Shown: positions 23,574 to 33,649, counted from the stretch's first letter. The stretch is DNA of 55,686 bases from an uncultured Saprospiraceae bacterium (GCA_938001865.1 CALLAW010000075.1:1-55686); one strand, 5' to 3'. The notes: generated from the sequence alone by a model not told the origin. Numbers and translations: made by a program.

Positions 23574-26048
23574 ATGATAAATTACAATCTAAACTGGATC
23601 TTAAGCATAAGCCTTCTCCTCTGCACAGTAGTGAGTATCGCCCAACCTGTCAGAGTAAGTACTGTCGAACAGATGCTAGAGGTCGCAGCAGAATGCGAAG
23701 CAGCGGGAGACTATGTCAATGCCATCGAATGGTACGATAACGCTTATAAAGAAAATAAAGACTACAGTATCACACCTAAGATCGCTGAACTCTACGTCAA
23801 GACACGTAACTACAGCAGAGCTCAAGGCTATTACGAAAGAATATTCAAAAGAGAAAGAAAAGAAAATCAATATCTCCAATACCGTAAGCCATATGCTGAT
23901 GTACTCAAAGCAATGGGTGAGTATCAGATGGCACTTGACAACTACAAGATAGTCCTCTCTAATGATCCATCAGACGCAGACAAAGCTAGCTCCATACTCG
24001 CAGTAGAAGGCATCAATCAATACAACGGCTTAATGGACAACGTCGAAGTTGCGATCAAGCCTGCAAAAGGAAAAATCAATAACGCATCGGCTGAGTCTAA
24101 GCCAGTTGAGTACGAAGATGGGACACTGTACTTCTCCTCATTTGATAGACGTAAGTCGATAGACTACGCTGATGTCGAAGATGATTATCACATGAAGATC
24201 TATACCGCTACTGTCAAAGACGGAGAATACGGCAAACCAGTAGCCCTCGATGATGCTATCAATCGTCAAAACTTCCATACATCTAATCCCACATTCTCCA
24301 AGGATGGCAGAGAGATGTACTTCACTCGGACTAAGATGGATGGACCGGATATCGAAGGAGTAAGACTCTACAGAAGCCTCAAGACTGACGACGGTTGGAA
24401 GGCACCATTAGAGATAGAGTCACTCTCCAAGGCAGACTACAGTATCAAGCATCCAGCCCTCGGAGAGCTCTTCGGACAGCGAGTACTCTACTTTACCTCT
24501 GATATGCCGGGAGGTCAAGGAGGATTTGATCTATACTATGCCACTATTACTGGAGATGGAGAGTTCAGTGCTCCGGTTAATCTTGGTGAGTCAGTCAATA
24601 CTGCTGGAGACGACATCACACCATTCTACCAAGAGGGTACTCTCTATTACAGCTCAGACGGATTGCCAACGATAGGAGGATTTGACCTCTTCAAGTCAAA
24701 GTGGAATGGCGAGACATGGGAGACACCTCAGAATATGGGTAAAGGGTATAACACTTCATTCGATGATCTCTATCTCAGCTTCTCTAAGGAGATGAATAGA
24801 GGATACCTCGTATCTAATAGACCAAGCGAAGGCAAACGTAAGATCTCAAGTGAGACTTGCTGCGATGATATCTTTACAGTCGAGATCAGAGAGGTCGTAA
24901 TCGATCTACTCGCCACAGTCAATGGACCAGACGGACCACTCAATGGCGCTAGCATCAAACTCAAAAATCTTACCTCAATGGGTAACGATGAATCCAAAAA
25001 AGAAACAACAACCAACCAATTCCAGTTTCTACTCGATGGAGACGAAAAGTACAGAGTCGTAGTAGATGCAGATGGTTATTATCCAGATTCATTAGAGTTT
25101 ACCACTGCAGGGATTATAGATGACTATACTGTCAACAAGTCGTTTACACTCAAAGCTGAGCCAAGGGTAGTCGTAGATCCTACCCCAGACCCTAACCCTA
25201 ATACTGGTACTGACAGACCAGGATATAAGACAGAAACAGTAGTAACCAACCAACCAATCAGGTTGAACAATATCTACTATGATCTAGATGATGATAAGAT
25301 ATTGAAGTCCTCAGAGAAAGATCTCAGCTTCCTTAAAGACTTGATGAATCAATATCCAACCATGGTCATTGAACTGAGCTCACATACTGATTCGCAAGGA
25401 AGAGACTCTTACAATATGGACCTCTCTCAGCGTAGATCTGACTCAGCTAAGAAGTGGCTAGTAAGGAAGGGAATCGACAAGAATCGTATCGTACCCAAAG
25501 GCTATGGTGAGACTCTCCTCATCAACCAATGTAGCAACGGTGTGAAGTGTGATGATGATCTGCATAGGCAAAATAGACGGACAGAATTCAAGATCTTAGA
25601 GGGTCCAACTACGATACAGATTACAAGAGAGGTAACTGCCCCTTACAATGGAGGTGGTCAGTCATACTTCCAAGAGCCAGACCTCTCTAGATACTTTCAA
25701 GATACCCTTGAGAGATACCCAGACTTTGAGTTTGCAGACGACCACTTCAGTCTCAACGAAGTCACTCTTGGTGATAAGAAGAGTATGCTCTATACATTTA
25801 CCAATACAGGTACTGCTGATCTTATCATAGAGTTAGTCACTGCATGTAAATGTACTCGGCTTGATTGGACTAAAGAGGCAATCCCACCAGGTGGTAATGG
25901 AGAGATCTATGTCCAGTATGATAGTACAGATGGCAAAGCTGGTGACTTTGAGAAAGTCGTAGACGTCATCGCCAATACCAAGCAAGTAGTCAACGAAATT
26001 CGATTCTCCGGGACACATGTCCCTAGGACCAAAGAGCAGGGCAAGTAA
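23574..26048 (+). CDS. PorE-like OmpA-family protein with C-terminal DUF1573 domain
   Basis: Large exported protein (824 aa) with the domain order of PorE, the peptidoglycan-binding T9SS component. It has a signal peptide (about 1-24), TPR repeats (about 25-155), a PD40/WD40-like propeller (about 175-440, including LYFSSFDRRKS, MYFTRTKMDG, LYFTSDMPGGQGGFDLYYA, LYYSSDGLPTIGGFDLF), and a carboxypeptidase-regulatory-like domain (about 445-530). An OmpA domain (about 565-685) carries SSHTDSQGRDSYNMDLSQRRSDSAKKWL and NRRTEFKI. Unlike standard PorE it continues into a DUF1573-like Ig fold (about 715-815: FSLNEVTLGDKKSMLYTFTNTGTADLII, ACKCTRLDWTKEAIPPG). It follows the PorP-like gene. Anchoring the outer-membrane complex to peptidoglycan is the likely job. 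Confidence 0.9.
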   Translation: MINYNLNWILSISLLLCTVVSIAQPVRVSTVEQMLEVAAECEAAGDYVNAIEWYDNAYKENKDYSITPKIAELYVKTRNYSRAQGYYERIFKRERKENQYLQYRKPYADVLKAMGEYQMALDNYKIVLSNDPSDADKASSILAVEGINQYNGLMDNVEVAIKPAKGKINNASAESKPVEYEDGTLYFSSFDRRKSIDYADVEDDYHMKIYTATVKDGEYGKPVALDDAINRQNFHTSNPTFSKDGREMYFTRTKMDGPDIEGVRLYRSLKTDDGWKAPLEIESLSKADYSIKHPALGELFGQRVLYFTSDMPGGQGGFDLYYATITGDGEFSAPVNLGESVNTAGDDITPFYQEGTLYYSSDGLPTIGGFDLFKSKWNGETWETPQNMGKGYNTSFDDLYLSFSKEMNRGYLVSNRPSEGKRKISSETCCDDIFTVEIREVVIDLLATVNGPDGPLNGASIKLKNLTSMGNDESKKETTTNQFQFLLDGDEKYRVVVDADGYYPDSLEFTTAGIIDDYTVNKSFTLKAEPRVVVDPTPDPNPNTGTDRPGYKTETVVTNQPIRLNNIYYDLDDDKILKSSEKDLSFLKDLMNQYPTMVIELSSHTDSQGRDSYNMDLSQRRSDSAKKWLVRKGIDKNRIVPKGYGETLLINQCSNGVKCDDDLHRQNRRTEFKILEGPTTIQITREVTAPYNGGGQSYFQEPDLSRYFQDTLERYPDFEFADDHFSLNEVTLGDKKSMLYTFTNTGTADLIIELVTACKCTRLDWTKEAIPPGGNGEIYVQYDSTDGKAGDFEKVVDVIANTKQVVNEIRFSGTHVPRTKEQGK

Positions 26049-26193
26049 GCATACTTAGGGTCGGTTACAATAGTGTTATAATTATTAATTCCAGTAAGCA
26101 TACAGTGAGACAGAGCTGAACACCGCACACTCTGGGGAGATCCAATCTCATAGATGGTACAGCTGATAATGACTCACACAACAATAATAAATC

Positions 26194-27198
26194 ATGAAAG
26201 TAGCAGTAATTGGTGCCACAGGATTAGTAGGTGGTGTCATACTCCAACTCTTAGCAGAGAGAGACTTCCCAGTAACAACGCTGATTCCAGTTGGATCACC
26301 TAAGTCAGTAGGTAAGACAATCACATTTGCTGACAAGCCCATATCAGTAGTCTCAGTAGAGGATGCAATCTCCGCAGCACCTGACTTAGCAATCTTCTCA
26401 GCAGGAGGAAGTACATCACTACAGTACGCAGAAGCATTCGCTAAGGGTGGGAGTATCGTGATAGATAACAGCAGCGCTTGGCGATCAGATGACAGCAAAC
26501 CACTCGTCGTAGCAGGGGTCAATGATCATCATATCACAGCAGATCACTCAATCATCGCTAATCCCAATTGTAGTACCATGCAGCTCATGGTACCCTTGGC
26601 ACCACTCCATCAGGAGTACCACATCAAGAGACTCGTCATCAGCACTTATCAATCATTCACAGGGACTGGTAAGCAAGCAGTAGATCAGTATGATGAAGAA
26701 AGAAGGACAGAAACTTACAACCCACAGATCGCAGCATATCCGCATAAGATATTTGCAAATTGTATCCCGCATTGTGGAGACTTTGACGATCAAGGCTATA
26801 CGACAGAAGAAAGAAAACTCGAAAACGAAACACTGAAAATCCTCAGAGATCCAAATATCAAAGTAACAGCAACTGCAGTAAGAGTACCAGTATTTGGAGG
26901 GCACTCCGAGGCAGTTAATATCCAATTTGACAAGCCATATGAGATCAAAGATGTGATGCAACTCCTCCAATCTACCCCTGAGTTAATCGTCAAAGACAAC
27001 CCACAATCGCATGAGTACCCGATGCCACTCGATGCTTATCAGACTGATCCGGTCTACGTCGGACGTATCAGACGGGACACCACCGTAGAGCATGGACTCA
27101 ATCTGTGGATCGTAGCGGACAACTTGCGTAAAGGTGCAGCAACTAATACCATACAAATCGCAGAAAATCTCATCAAATCAGGAAGACTCACCTTATAA
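26194..27198 (+). CDS. asd: Aspartate-semialdehyde dehydrogenase
   Basis: Reduces aspartyl phosphate to aspartate semialdehyde with NADPH, feeding lysine/diaminopimelate, threonine and methionine synthesis. The length (334 aa) is normal. The N-terminal GATGLVGGVI binds NADP, the catalytic Cys126 lies in ANPNCSTMQL, and the catalytic His is near residue 240 in RVPVFGGHSEAVNI. SAWRSDDSKPLVVAGVN is a further family motif. It is a single gene 145 bases after the PorE-like gene. Confidence 0.96.
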   Translation: MKVAVIGATGLVGGVILQLLAERDFPVTTLIPVGSPKSVGKTITFADKPISVVSVEDAISAAPDLAIFSAGGSTSLQYAEAFAKGGSIVIDNSSAWRSDDSKPLVVAGVNDHHITADHSIIANPNCSTMQLMVPLAPLHQEYHIKRLVISTYQSFTGTGKQAVDQYDEERRTETYNPQIAAYPHKIFANCIPHCGDFDDQGYTTEERKLENETLKILRDPNIKVTATAVRVPVFGGHSEAVNIQFDKPYEIKDVMQLLQSTPELIVKDNPQSHEYPMPLDAYQTDPVYVGRIRRDTTVEHGLNLWIVADNLRKGAATNTIQIAENLIKSGRLTL

Positions 27199-27418
27199 TC
27201 ATTGCCTCCAGCCAAGATTTTGAGAGAGTGTCAAGCAACTTTTTAGTTAAATATTCATTTGTATTGATATGAGATATGAGGGATATACTTGTTTGAAGGG
27301 TCTATAGAGTGCAGAGTCACACGTAAGCAGATATGTTTAATCCCAATATGAGAGGATAAACTGACAGGATTATTATACAGTACTAAAGAAATTATACGAT
27401 ACAGAAATAACGATACGC

Positions 27419-28654
27419 ATGAAAAAGAAAATTGTCCTTTGGGGACACGGAAAAGACGACAAGAAAATCCTCATTGCACTTGAGTTGCAAGAAACTGAAA
27501 ACAAAGTATTGCTCCACCAATTTAGCGAAGAGGATGCCACAGAAACATTCTACAAGCAGATGATGGATGAATGGAGAGAAAACAAAGAGGTAGAATTCCC
27601 CGCTAGCCATCAAATCATCGAGAGACCACTCTCACTCACAGAAGACCTCCTACCAGAAGATATCCGTACACAACGTACTGACATCATCTCTAGAGCTAAA
27701 GCCGAGTGGCAGTTCGTCGTACTCTCCTCTAAGCTCCATGATCTCTACCAAGGAGAGGTCGAAGAGCTCAAAGAAAAAGTATCAAAACTCTCTCAGTATG
27801 ATGATGTCATCTGGGAAGAGATGAAATCATTTTGGGACAAGGTACAGCTACAGGTCACAGAACGAAATCTCTTCAGAGACCACGCTAACTCACTCCGTAA
27901 GCACACTAATGGGCTCTTCGACACCATGAAGCAACTCAAAAGTGACTTACAAAAAGAATTCAAATCCCAATCAAAGGAATCTTATAAGGAATTTGGAAGT
28001 ATGCTCGACACTATCCAAGAAAAACTAGATAAAAATCTCGGACTCAAACCAATATTCGAAGAGCTGAAAAGAATCCAAAATGACTTTAAGAATACCAAGT
28101 TTACCAGAGATGATCGCAACAAACTGTGGAACAGACTAGATGGGTACTTCAAAATAGTCAAAGAAAAACAGTTCGGAGACAAAGGTGGCAACAGTAATAC
28201 CCCACTCCAAAGAGTACAGAGAAGATATGATGGCTTACTCAATGCCATCAAAAAAATGGAAAACTCCATCAATAGAGATAAGTCAGATCTCGATAGAGAA
28301 GCTAATCGTAACAACAGACCGATGGGTCAACTAGAGCAGCAGCTCGGTGCAGCGAAGTCCATGATGATTACTGAGAGGATGAACTCCAAGCAAGAGAAGC
28401 TTGACGATATGCTCAGAACCAAAACAGAACTCGAGGCAAGGATCCAAAAGGAAATCAAAAATGAAGAAAAAAGAGCAAAAAATGCTGAAATAGAAAAAGC
28501 GAAGGTCGCAGCCAAAGAAAAAATCGCTAAGGAAATGCAAGAAGCTTCCGAGAAAGTAGATAAAGAGAAAATAGAGCAGAAGGTCAGCGAAATAAAATCA
28601 GTAAAAAAAGCACCTCTCATCCCCGTAGAGTTGCCAAAAGATGAAGAAGAGTAA
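27419..28654 (+). CDS. Coiled-coil protein of unknown function (weak DUF349 resemblance)
   Basis: Soluble, highly charged protein of 411 residues. No signal peptide. Residues 1-75 look like a small alpha/beta domain (KIVLWGHGKDDKKILIALEL), and the rest is largely helical and lysine/glutamate-rich. The segment FEELKRIQNDFKNTKFTRDDRNKLWNRLDGYF (about 215-246) has the spacing of tryptophan and basic residues seen in DUF349 repeats, which are RNA- or ribosome-associated in some proteins. From about 280 to the end it reads as continuous coiled coil. A strong terminator follows, so it is probably a single-gene unit. Function not recognised. Confidence 0.75.
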   Translation: MKKKIVLWGHGKDDKKILIALELQETENKVLLHQFSEEDATETFYKQMMDEWRENKEVEFPASHQIIERPLSLTEDLLPEDIRTQRTDIISRAKAEWQFVVLSSKLHDLYQGEVEELKEKVSKLSQYDDVIWEEMKSFWDKVQLQVTERNLFRDHANSLRKHTNGLFDTMKQLKSDLQKEFKSQSKESYKEFGSMLDTIQEKLDKNLGLKPIFEELKRIQNDFKNTKFTRDDRNKLWNRLDGYFKIVKEKQFGDKGGNSNTPLQRVQRRYDGLLNAIKKMENSINRDKSDLDREANRNNRPMGQLEQQLGAAKSMMITERMNSKQEKLDDMLRTKTELEARIQKEIKNEEKRAKNAEIEKAKVAAKEKIAKEMQEASEKVDKEKIEQKVSEIKSVKKAPLIPVELPKDEEE

Positions 28655-28680
28655 AATTACCCTTCATCTCAGATCATCAA

Positions 28681-28719
28681 AAAAAGGCGAGACGGTAGCA
28701 ATTATCGTCTCGCCTTTTT
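28681..28719 (+). terminator. Rho-independent terminator of the coiled-coil protein gene
   Basis: AAAAAGGCGAGACG pairs perfectly with CGTCTCGCCTTTTT across an 11-base loop, with a T run at the end, 26 bases after the stop codon. Confidence 0.92.
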
Positions 28720-28838
28720 CTGATCTCATCTCTCCTACAAAAAAACCCAACTTATCTAATTTTGCTATCTTTAAGGGCTAATTATTCCATTTAAAGTGTA
28801 AGATTTAGATTTTACTACTAACTAATATTGACCGATTT

Positions 28839-31800
28839 ATGCTATCCCAAATTGCTCGACTTACAGGAGTCTACCTCCTATTAACATTTACACAAGTAGT
28901 ATCAGCCCAGTCTCTCTCCATAGAGCAAGTAGTAGATCACTATGCCACGAGCCAACCTCAGATCGATCCCAACACCTTAGAGATAAGAGAGAGTCACAAA
29001 GACACGAACAAAGAATATTATTATATCCAGCAAGTCATAGACGGCGTAGATATCTATAATGCAGTCAGCACTATCGTAAGAGTAGATGGAAGACTCTACT
29101 CATCATCTACTCACTTCTATCCTACTCACTCAGTACAGCCTGTAGTCACACTTGTAGACGAGGTCCGACTCATCAATCAATCTCTTGCCCCTATCACCGC
29201 TGCTAGGATAGATCAGAGCATACTCAGTCGATCTGAGAAGTCTGGTAACTACCACACGCTTAGCTCTCCAGAGATCTCAACAGAATCTCTCCATTACAGA
29301 CAAGTCTATCATCCAGATCTGAAGGGTAATCTCGTCCAAGCACTGGAGGTAAATGTCTGGTCGGACAACGATGAGAGATGGTACCAATATATCCAAGCAG
29401 TAGATCAGTCAGGAATCCTCGCCGAGTATAGCTGGACGGTGACGTGCAACTTCTCTCATGATACCTGTGGTGGAGATCACTCTCTACATACCAATACGAG
29501 CAGTAATGTACCACAGAGGTCTACTCCCCTCAGCAAGAGGAGTGGCTCACTCAATACTGGAATCGACTCGAGTTATAATGTACTCGGCTTGCCTATAGAG
29601 AGTCCAATCTACGGAGAGAGATCTATAGAGGTCTCACCATGGGATGCTGCACTCAATGCTTCACCTTATGGATGGCATGACTTAGATGGGATCGCTGGTG
29701 CAGATACTACTGTCACGTATGGTAATAATGTCAAAGCTTACGAAGATACTGCTAACACCAATGCCCCTGGTGTAATGCCAGATGGAGGGACCAATCTCTG
29801 TTTTGATTTTCCATTTGATGATAATATGCCCCCTTCAACTTATCTTGATGCAGCGACTGTCAACCTCTTTTATTGGAATAATGTCATACATGATGTCATG
29901 TATCAGTACGGATTTGATGAGGCTGCAGGTAACTTCCAACAGATGAACTATACAGGACTAGGTGCAGATGAGGATTCTGTCCTTGCAGAATGTCAAGATG
30001 GATCAGGTACTAATAATGCCAACTTCTCCTCTCCCCCTGATGGAAGCAATGGACGGATGCAAATGTTCTTATGGAATGTCACTGTCCCTGATTCTATTGA
30101 GATCATCGAACCCTCAAATATACAAGGCACTTATACCTCTATGGCAGGTACCTTTGGACCCGTCAATGTGTCTGTCGAAGATACCATCGTGATCGTAGAT
30201 CCTCCTACAGCATGTGATCCGATAGTCAATGCCGAAGAGCTAGATGGTCAGATAGCTATGATAGATAGAGGAGATTGCACCTTTGTATCCAAGGTCCAAG
30301 CTGCTCAAGATGCAGGAGCCGTAGCAGTAATCATCTGTAACAATGGTCCCGGAATCATCACTATGTCAGGCAGCTCATCTACGATTACCATCCCATCAGT
30401 TATGGTCTCACAAGCAGATTGCAATACGATCAAAGCAGAAATACCAACTGTAGTCGGCAAGGTTTCAGTCGGCAACGACAATAACCAATTTGATAGTGAT
30501 TTCGACAATGGCATTATCGTCCACGAATATGGGCATGGCGTCTCCATCAGACTGACAGGGGGTAGCAGCAATAGTGGCTGCCTCAACAACCAAGAGCAGA
30601 TGGGAGAAGGCTGGAGTGACTACTTAGGACTAATGCTTACCATCGCAGATGGTGATACAGGTGACCTGAGTAGAGGTATCGGCAATTACGTCCAAGGAGA
30701 AGACGAAAATGGTGGCGGTATCAGACCTCACCCTTACTCAACTGACATGACAATCAATCCACACACATATGCAGATATTGATAACGTCTCCATCCCTCAT
30801 GGTGTGGGATCAGTGTGGTGTGCTATGCTCTGGGAGATGACTTGGGACTTGATCGATGAGTATGGCTATGACTCAGATATCTACAATGGTACTGGTGGCA
30901 ATAATATCGCATTGCAGTTAGTCATTGATGGACTCAAACTTCAGCCGTGTAGTCCTGGATTTGTAGATGCAAGAGATGCAATATTACTCGCTGATGAGAT
31001 CAATAATAATGGTGACAATAAGTGTCTTATCTGGAATGCATTTGCCCGCAGAGGCCTAGGATACTCAGCAAGTCAAGGTACATCAGGTGCAGTCAATGAT
31101 GGGGTAGAATCCTTTGACATTCCTACGCAGTGCCAAGAAATCTTAGCAGTCCTCAAGTCATGTGATGAGCAGACAGCAATATCTGGAGATATACTCCACT
31201 ACTCAATCTTCGGATTCAACAGTTCAGACCAACTCTACTCGGGGGTCGTCATAGAAGACACATTGGATGCCCTAGTCACTTACGTAAATGGTTCACTCTC
31301 AATGGGGACGCAGAGTAATGACATCATCACAGTCACACTAGGCAACTATCCCGCAGGCTCAGAGACTGACGTTACCTTTGAGACTCAAGTCAATCCTCTT
31401 ACGACCACCATTACATACTATGACCCAGTAGAGTATAGCGAGAGCACATGGACTCCATCTATCGGTCAAGGTACAGCGACATTTAACCTCTCTACTGCAG
31501 ATCCACACTTAGATGCTCAGTCATGGTTCATAGAGAATGTCGGAGCCGACAATACTCACTATATCGAAAGTCCAGATTTTACCATTGCACCTGATGATGC
31601 ACTGAGCTTCTACCATCACTATGATACTGAGAGTGGCTGGGATGGTGGCTTTGTACAGTACTCTGATGATAACGGCAGTACATGGACCAATCTTGACGGA
31701 TACTTTATCCTCAATCCTTACAATAGTGTCATCGGTACTAACCAGAATGCAGATATCGCTGGCCAACCTGGATTTACAGGACAGAGTGATGGATATATCA

Positions 31801-32429
31801 ATTCTATCATCTCTCTTGATCATCTCCAAGGACAGACAATAAAGTTGAGATTTGTGTTTGGATCAGATGATAATACATTCAGCCATGGATGGTATATAGA
31901 TGATGTCAGTATCTACTCTATCCCGATTGTCTCTAACACTGCCTGCATCAAGAGTGCCCAAAATGTCACTTTCTGTGATACCGTGTCGACCTATATCCTC
32001 ACAGATTGTGCAAGATTCTATAAGCTCTATCCAGACCAAGATGGTGACAATAGCGGTGTGGATACTGATAGTATCTATGGATGTGATCTGATACCAGGTT
32101 ACAGCCAATACAAGGGTGACTGCGATGATAGCAACCCCCTCGTGAGTGACCTCAATGAAGAAATCTGTGACGGAATAGACAATGACTGTGACGGTCTAGT
32201 CGATGAAGTATGCTCAGGATCTCTAGTCTGTGAAGATGGAGTACTTATACTCATGGTAAATGATAAGAAATACAATATTGCTGAGAATCAAATCATCTCT
32301 GATGCTTTGATTAATCAACTCGATGATACCTACTACTATGCAGGGGATACGATTACTCTAAATGCTGGATTCGAGACACAAGTAGGCAAGGCATTCAATG
32401 CCATAATCGAGGATTGTACCAACGAGTAA
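28839..32429 (+). CDS. Secreted M36 (fungalysin) metallopeptidase with PA, MAM-like and C-terminal accessory domains
   Basis: Extracellular zinc protease of 1196 residues. A signal peptide (1-23) is followed by a propeptide of FTP type (about 25-190, YYIQQVIDGVDIYNAVSTI). The M36 catalytic domain has its zinc motif HEYGH at residues 562-566 and a probable third ligand Glu in MGEGWSDY near 592. A PA domain (about 440-545) is inserted before the zinc motif. Behind the protease come a DUF11-like Ig fold (about 770-860), an immune-inhibitor-A/MAM-like beta domain (about 885-1025), a Ca2+-binding MopE-like segment (GDCDDSNP, EICDGIDNDCDGLVDE, near 1105-1130), and a final domain ending in DTITLNAGFETQVGKAFNA that resembles the 3-coathanger stack domain. 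Presumably exported through type IX secretion, but no canonical sorting signal is clear. Confidence 0.92.
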   Translation: MLSQIARLTGVYLLLTFTQVVSAQSLSIEQVVDHYATSQPQIDPNTLEIRESHKDTNKEYYYIQQVIDGVDIYNAVSTIVRVDGRLYSSSTHFYPTHSVQPVVTLVDEVRLINQSLAPITAARIDQSILSRSEKSGNYHTLSSPEISTESLHYRQVYHPDLKGNLVQALEVNVWSDNDERWYQYIQAVDQSGILAEYSWTVTCNFSHDTCGGDHSLHTNTSSNVPQRSTPLSKRSGSLNTGIDSSYNVLGLPIESPIYGERSIEVSPWDAALNASPYGWHDLDGIAGADTTVTYGNNVKAYEDTANTNAPGVMPDGGTNLCFDFPFDDNMPPSTYLDAATVNLFYWNNVIHDVMYQYGFDEAAGNFQQMNYTGLGADEDSVLAECQDGSGTNNANFSSPPDGSNGRMQMFLWNVTVPDSIEIIEPSNIQGTYTSMAGTFGPVNVSVEDTIVIVDPPTACDPIVNAEELDGQIAMIDRGDCTFVSKVQAAQDAGAVAVIICNNGPGIITMSGSSSTITIPSVMVSQADCNTIKAEIPTVVGKVSVGNDNNQFDSDFDNGIIVHEYGHGVSIRLTGGSSNSGCLNNQEQMGEGWSDYLGLMLTIADGDTGDLSRGIGNYVQGEDENGGGIRPHPYSTDMTINPHTYADIDNVSIPHGVGSVWCAMLWEMTWDLIDEYGYDSDIYNGTGGNNIALQLVIDGLKLQPCSPGFVDARDAILLADEINNNGDNKCLIWNAFARRGLGYSASQGTSGAVNDGVESFDIPTQCQEILAVLKSCDEQTAISGDILHYSIFGFNSSDQLYSGVVIEDTLDALVTYVNGSLSMGTQSNDIITVTLGNYPAGSETDVTFETQVNPLTTTITYYDPVEYSESTWTPSIGQGTATFNLSTADPHLDAQSWFIENVGADNTHYIESPDFTIAPDDALSFYHHYDTESGWDGGFVQYSDDNGSTWTNLDGYFILNPYNSVIGTNQNADIAGQPGFTGQSDGYINSIISLDHLQGQTIKLRFVFGSDDNTFSHGWYIDDVSIYSIPIVSNTACIKSAQNVTFCDTVSTYILTDCARFYKLYPDQDGDNSGVDTDSIYGCDLIPGYSQYKGDCDDSNPLVSDLNEEICDGIDNDCDGLVDEVCSGSLVCEDGVLILMVNDKKYNIAENQIISDALINQLDDTYYYAGDTITLNAGFETQVGKAFNAIIEDCTNE

Positions 32430-32600
32430 TCTACCATATTCACCTAAGATGAATAGTTATGAGACTTGCAGTTTTTTTTAATAGACATTAACATTGATGG
32501 CGTATCAATCGGTGCAGCTTGATGGCTTACACTAGACTGCAAAGATCAAAAAATTGGGCAAAAACACAACAGATAGTCACTCAAGCGTAAACCATACCAA

Positions 32601-32963
32601 ATGGAAATTGATGATATCCAAGCTCTAGCAAGCAACCTCCCTGGAGTTACATTTGAGATCAAGTGGGATCATATCTTATCTTGTCTTGTGGCGAATAAGA
32701 TGTTTTGTAACTTTAATCTCAATCTGGTGCCAATTCACTGCTCTATCAAGGTTAGCGCTGAGCACTATCAGGAGCTCTTAGAGAGAGAGGGATTCGGGCC
32801 TGCTCCATACCTCGCAAGATATCATTGGGTGCAGCTCACAGACTTGACACTCTGGCAGCAATCCCAATGGCAACGTTACCTCTCAGAAGCATATCAACTG
32901 ACAGTCGACAAACTCCCCAAAGGGAAACAACGCTTACTCAAACAATCCAACCAGAATCAATAA
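32601..32963 (+). CDS. MmcQ/YjbR family DNA-binding-like protein
   Basis: Small cytoplasmic protein of 120 residues with the CyaY-like alpha/beta fold of the MmcQ/YjbR family. Motifs include an N-terminal LPGVTFEIKWDHILSCLVANKMFC, a central SIKVSAEHYQELLEREGFGPAPYLARYHWVQL, and a helical end. Members are often called DNA-binding but the biochemical role is uncertain. The deformylase-like gene begins 10 bases after its stop, so the two are likely cotranscribed. Confidence 0.88.
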   Translation: MEIDDIQALASNLPGVTFEIKWDHILSCLVANKMFCNFNLNLVPIHCSIKVSAEHYQELLEREGFGPAPYLARYHWVQLTDLTLWQQSQWQRYLSEAYQLTVDKLPKGKQRLLKQSNQNQ

Positions 32964-32973
32964 TCTCCAAAAT

Positions 32974-33618
32974 ATGAAGCAGATACTCTACACTGTAATA
33001 CTCAGTACTCTGATCCTTACAGTGATCGCATGTCACCCTAAGATTCAATCACAATTATCGGAAGTGACTCAACAATTTAACCAAGTGCAACAATCGATGA
33101 TCATGGATCAAGATGATACCTCACCTATGAGAGTCTACCAGATCACTAACAGACAAGACTCTCTCCTCCTACGATCTAAGAGTCTACCAGTGAGAGTGGA
33201 CTCTACTGACGTCACACTTAAGAGATTTATCAATAGACTCTATAGCACTGTTAGAGACTCTATGTCTATGGGTGTAGGGATAGCAGCTCCTCAAGTAGGT
33301 ATCCTCAAGCAGATCATCTGGGTACAAAGATTTGATAAAGAGGCCTTCCCATTTGAGTACTATCTCAATCCTCGGATCACCCACTATTCGGATCTCAAAC
33401 AAGACTGTAGAGAAGGATGCCTCTCCATACCTGACAGAAGTGATACTACTCGGATCAGAGCACAGACCATCGTGATGCAACACCAACTGATGGATGGCAA
33501 CTTCGTTACTGACACGATTGACGGATTTACAGCAGTAATCTTCCAACATGAGATAGATCACTTACATGGCATCCTCTACTTAGATCATCTAGAAGAAGAG
33601 ATGAAAGAGGGCAAATAA
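32974..33618 (+). CDS. Peptide deformylase-like lipoprotein
   Basis: A 214-residue protein with all three deformylase motifs: GVGIAAPQVG (about 100-109), EGCLS (147-151, metal ligand Cys149) and QHEIDH (191-196, His192, Glu193, His196). Deformylases remove the formyl group from nascent N-termini in the cytoplasm, but here residues 1-20 form a signal sequence with a lipobox-like TVIAC, so the mature enzyme would be tethered outside the inner membrane. About 55 residues of linker precede the catalytic part. The actual substrate is therefore open. It follows the YjbR gene by 10 bases and shares a terminator region with the convergent yceI gene. Confidence 0.87.
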   Translation: MKQILYTVILSTLILTVIACHPKIQSQLSEVTQQFNQVQQSMIMDQDDTSPMRVYQITNRQDSLLLRSKSLPVRVDSTDVTLKRFINRLYSTVRDSMSMGVGIAAPQVGILKQIIWVQRFDKEAFPFEYYLNPRITHYSDLKQDCREGCLSIPDRSDTTRIRAQTIVMQHQLMDGNFVTDTIDGFTAVIFQHEIDHLHGILYLDHLEEEMKEGK

Positions 33619-33649
33619 TAGTAACATCAATCTCCGTTACAGCTAAAGA

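Noticed and set aside
28327-28620. Hydrophobic Phe/Ser-rich frames opposite the coiled-coil protein gene
   Set aside because: They are the complement of Lys/Glu-rich codons (AAA, GAA), which read as Phe/Ser/Leu on the other strand, not real membrane proteins.
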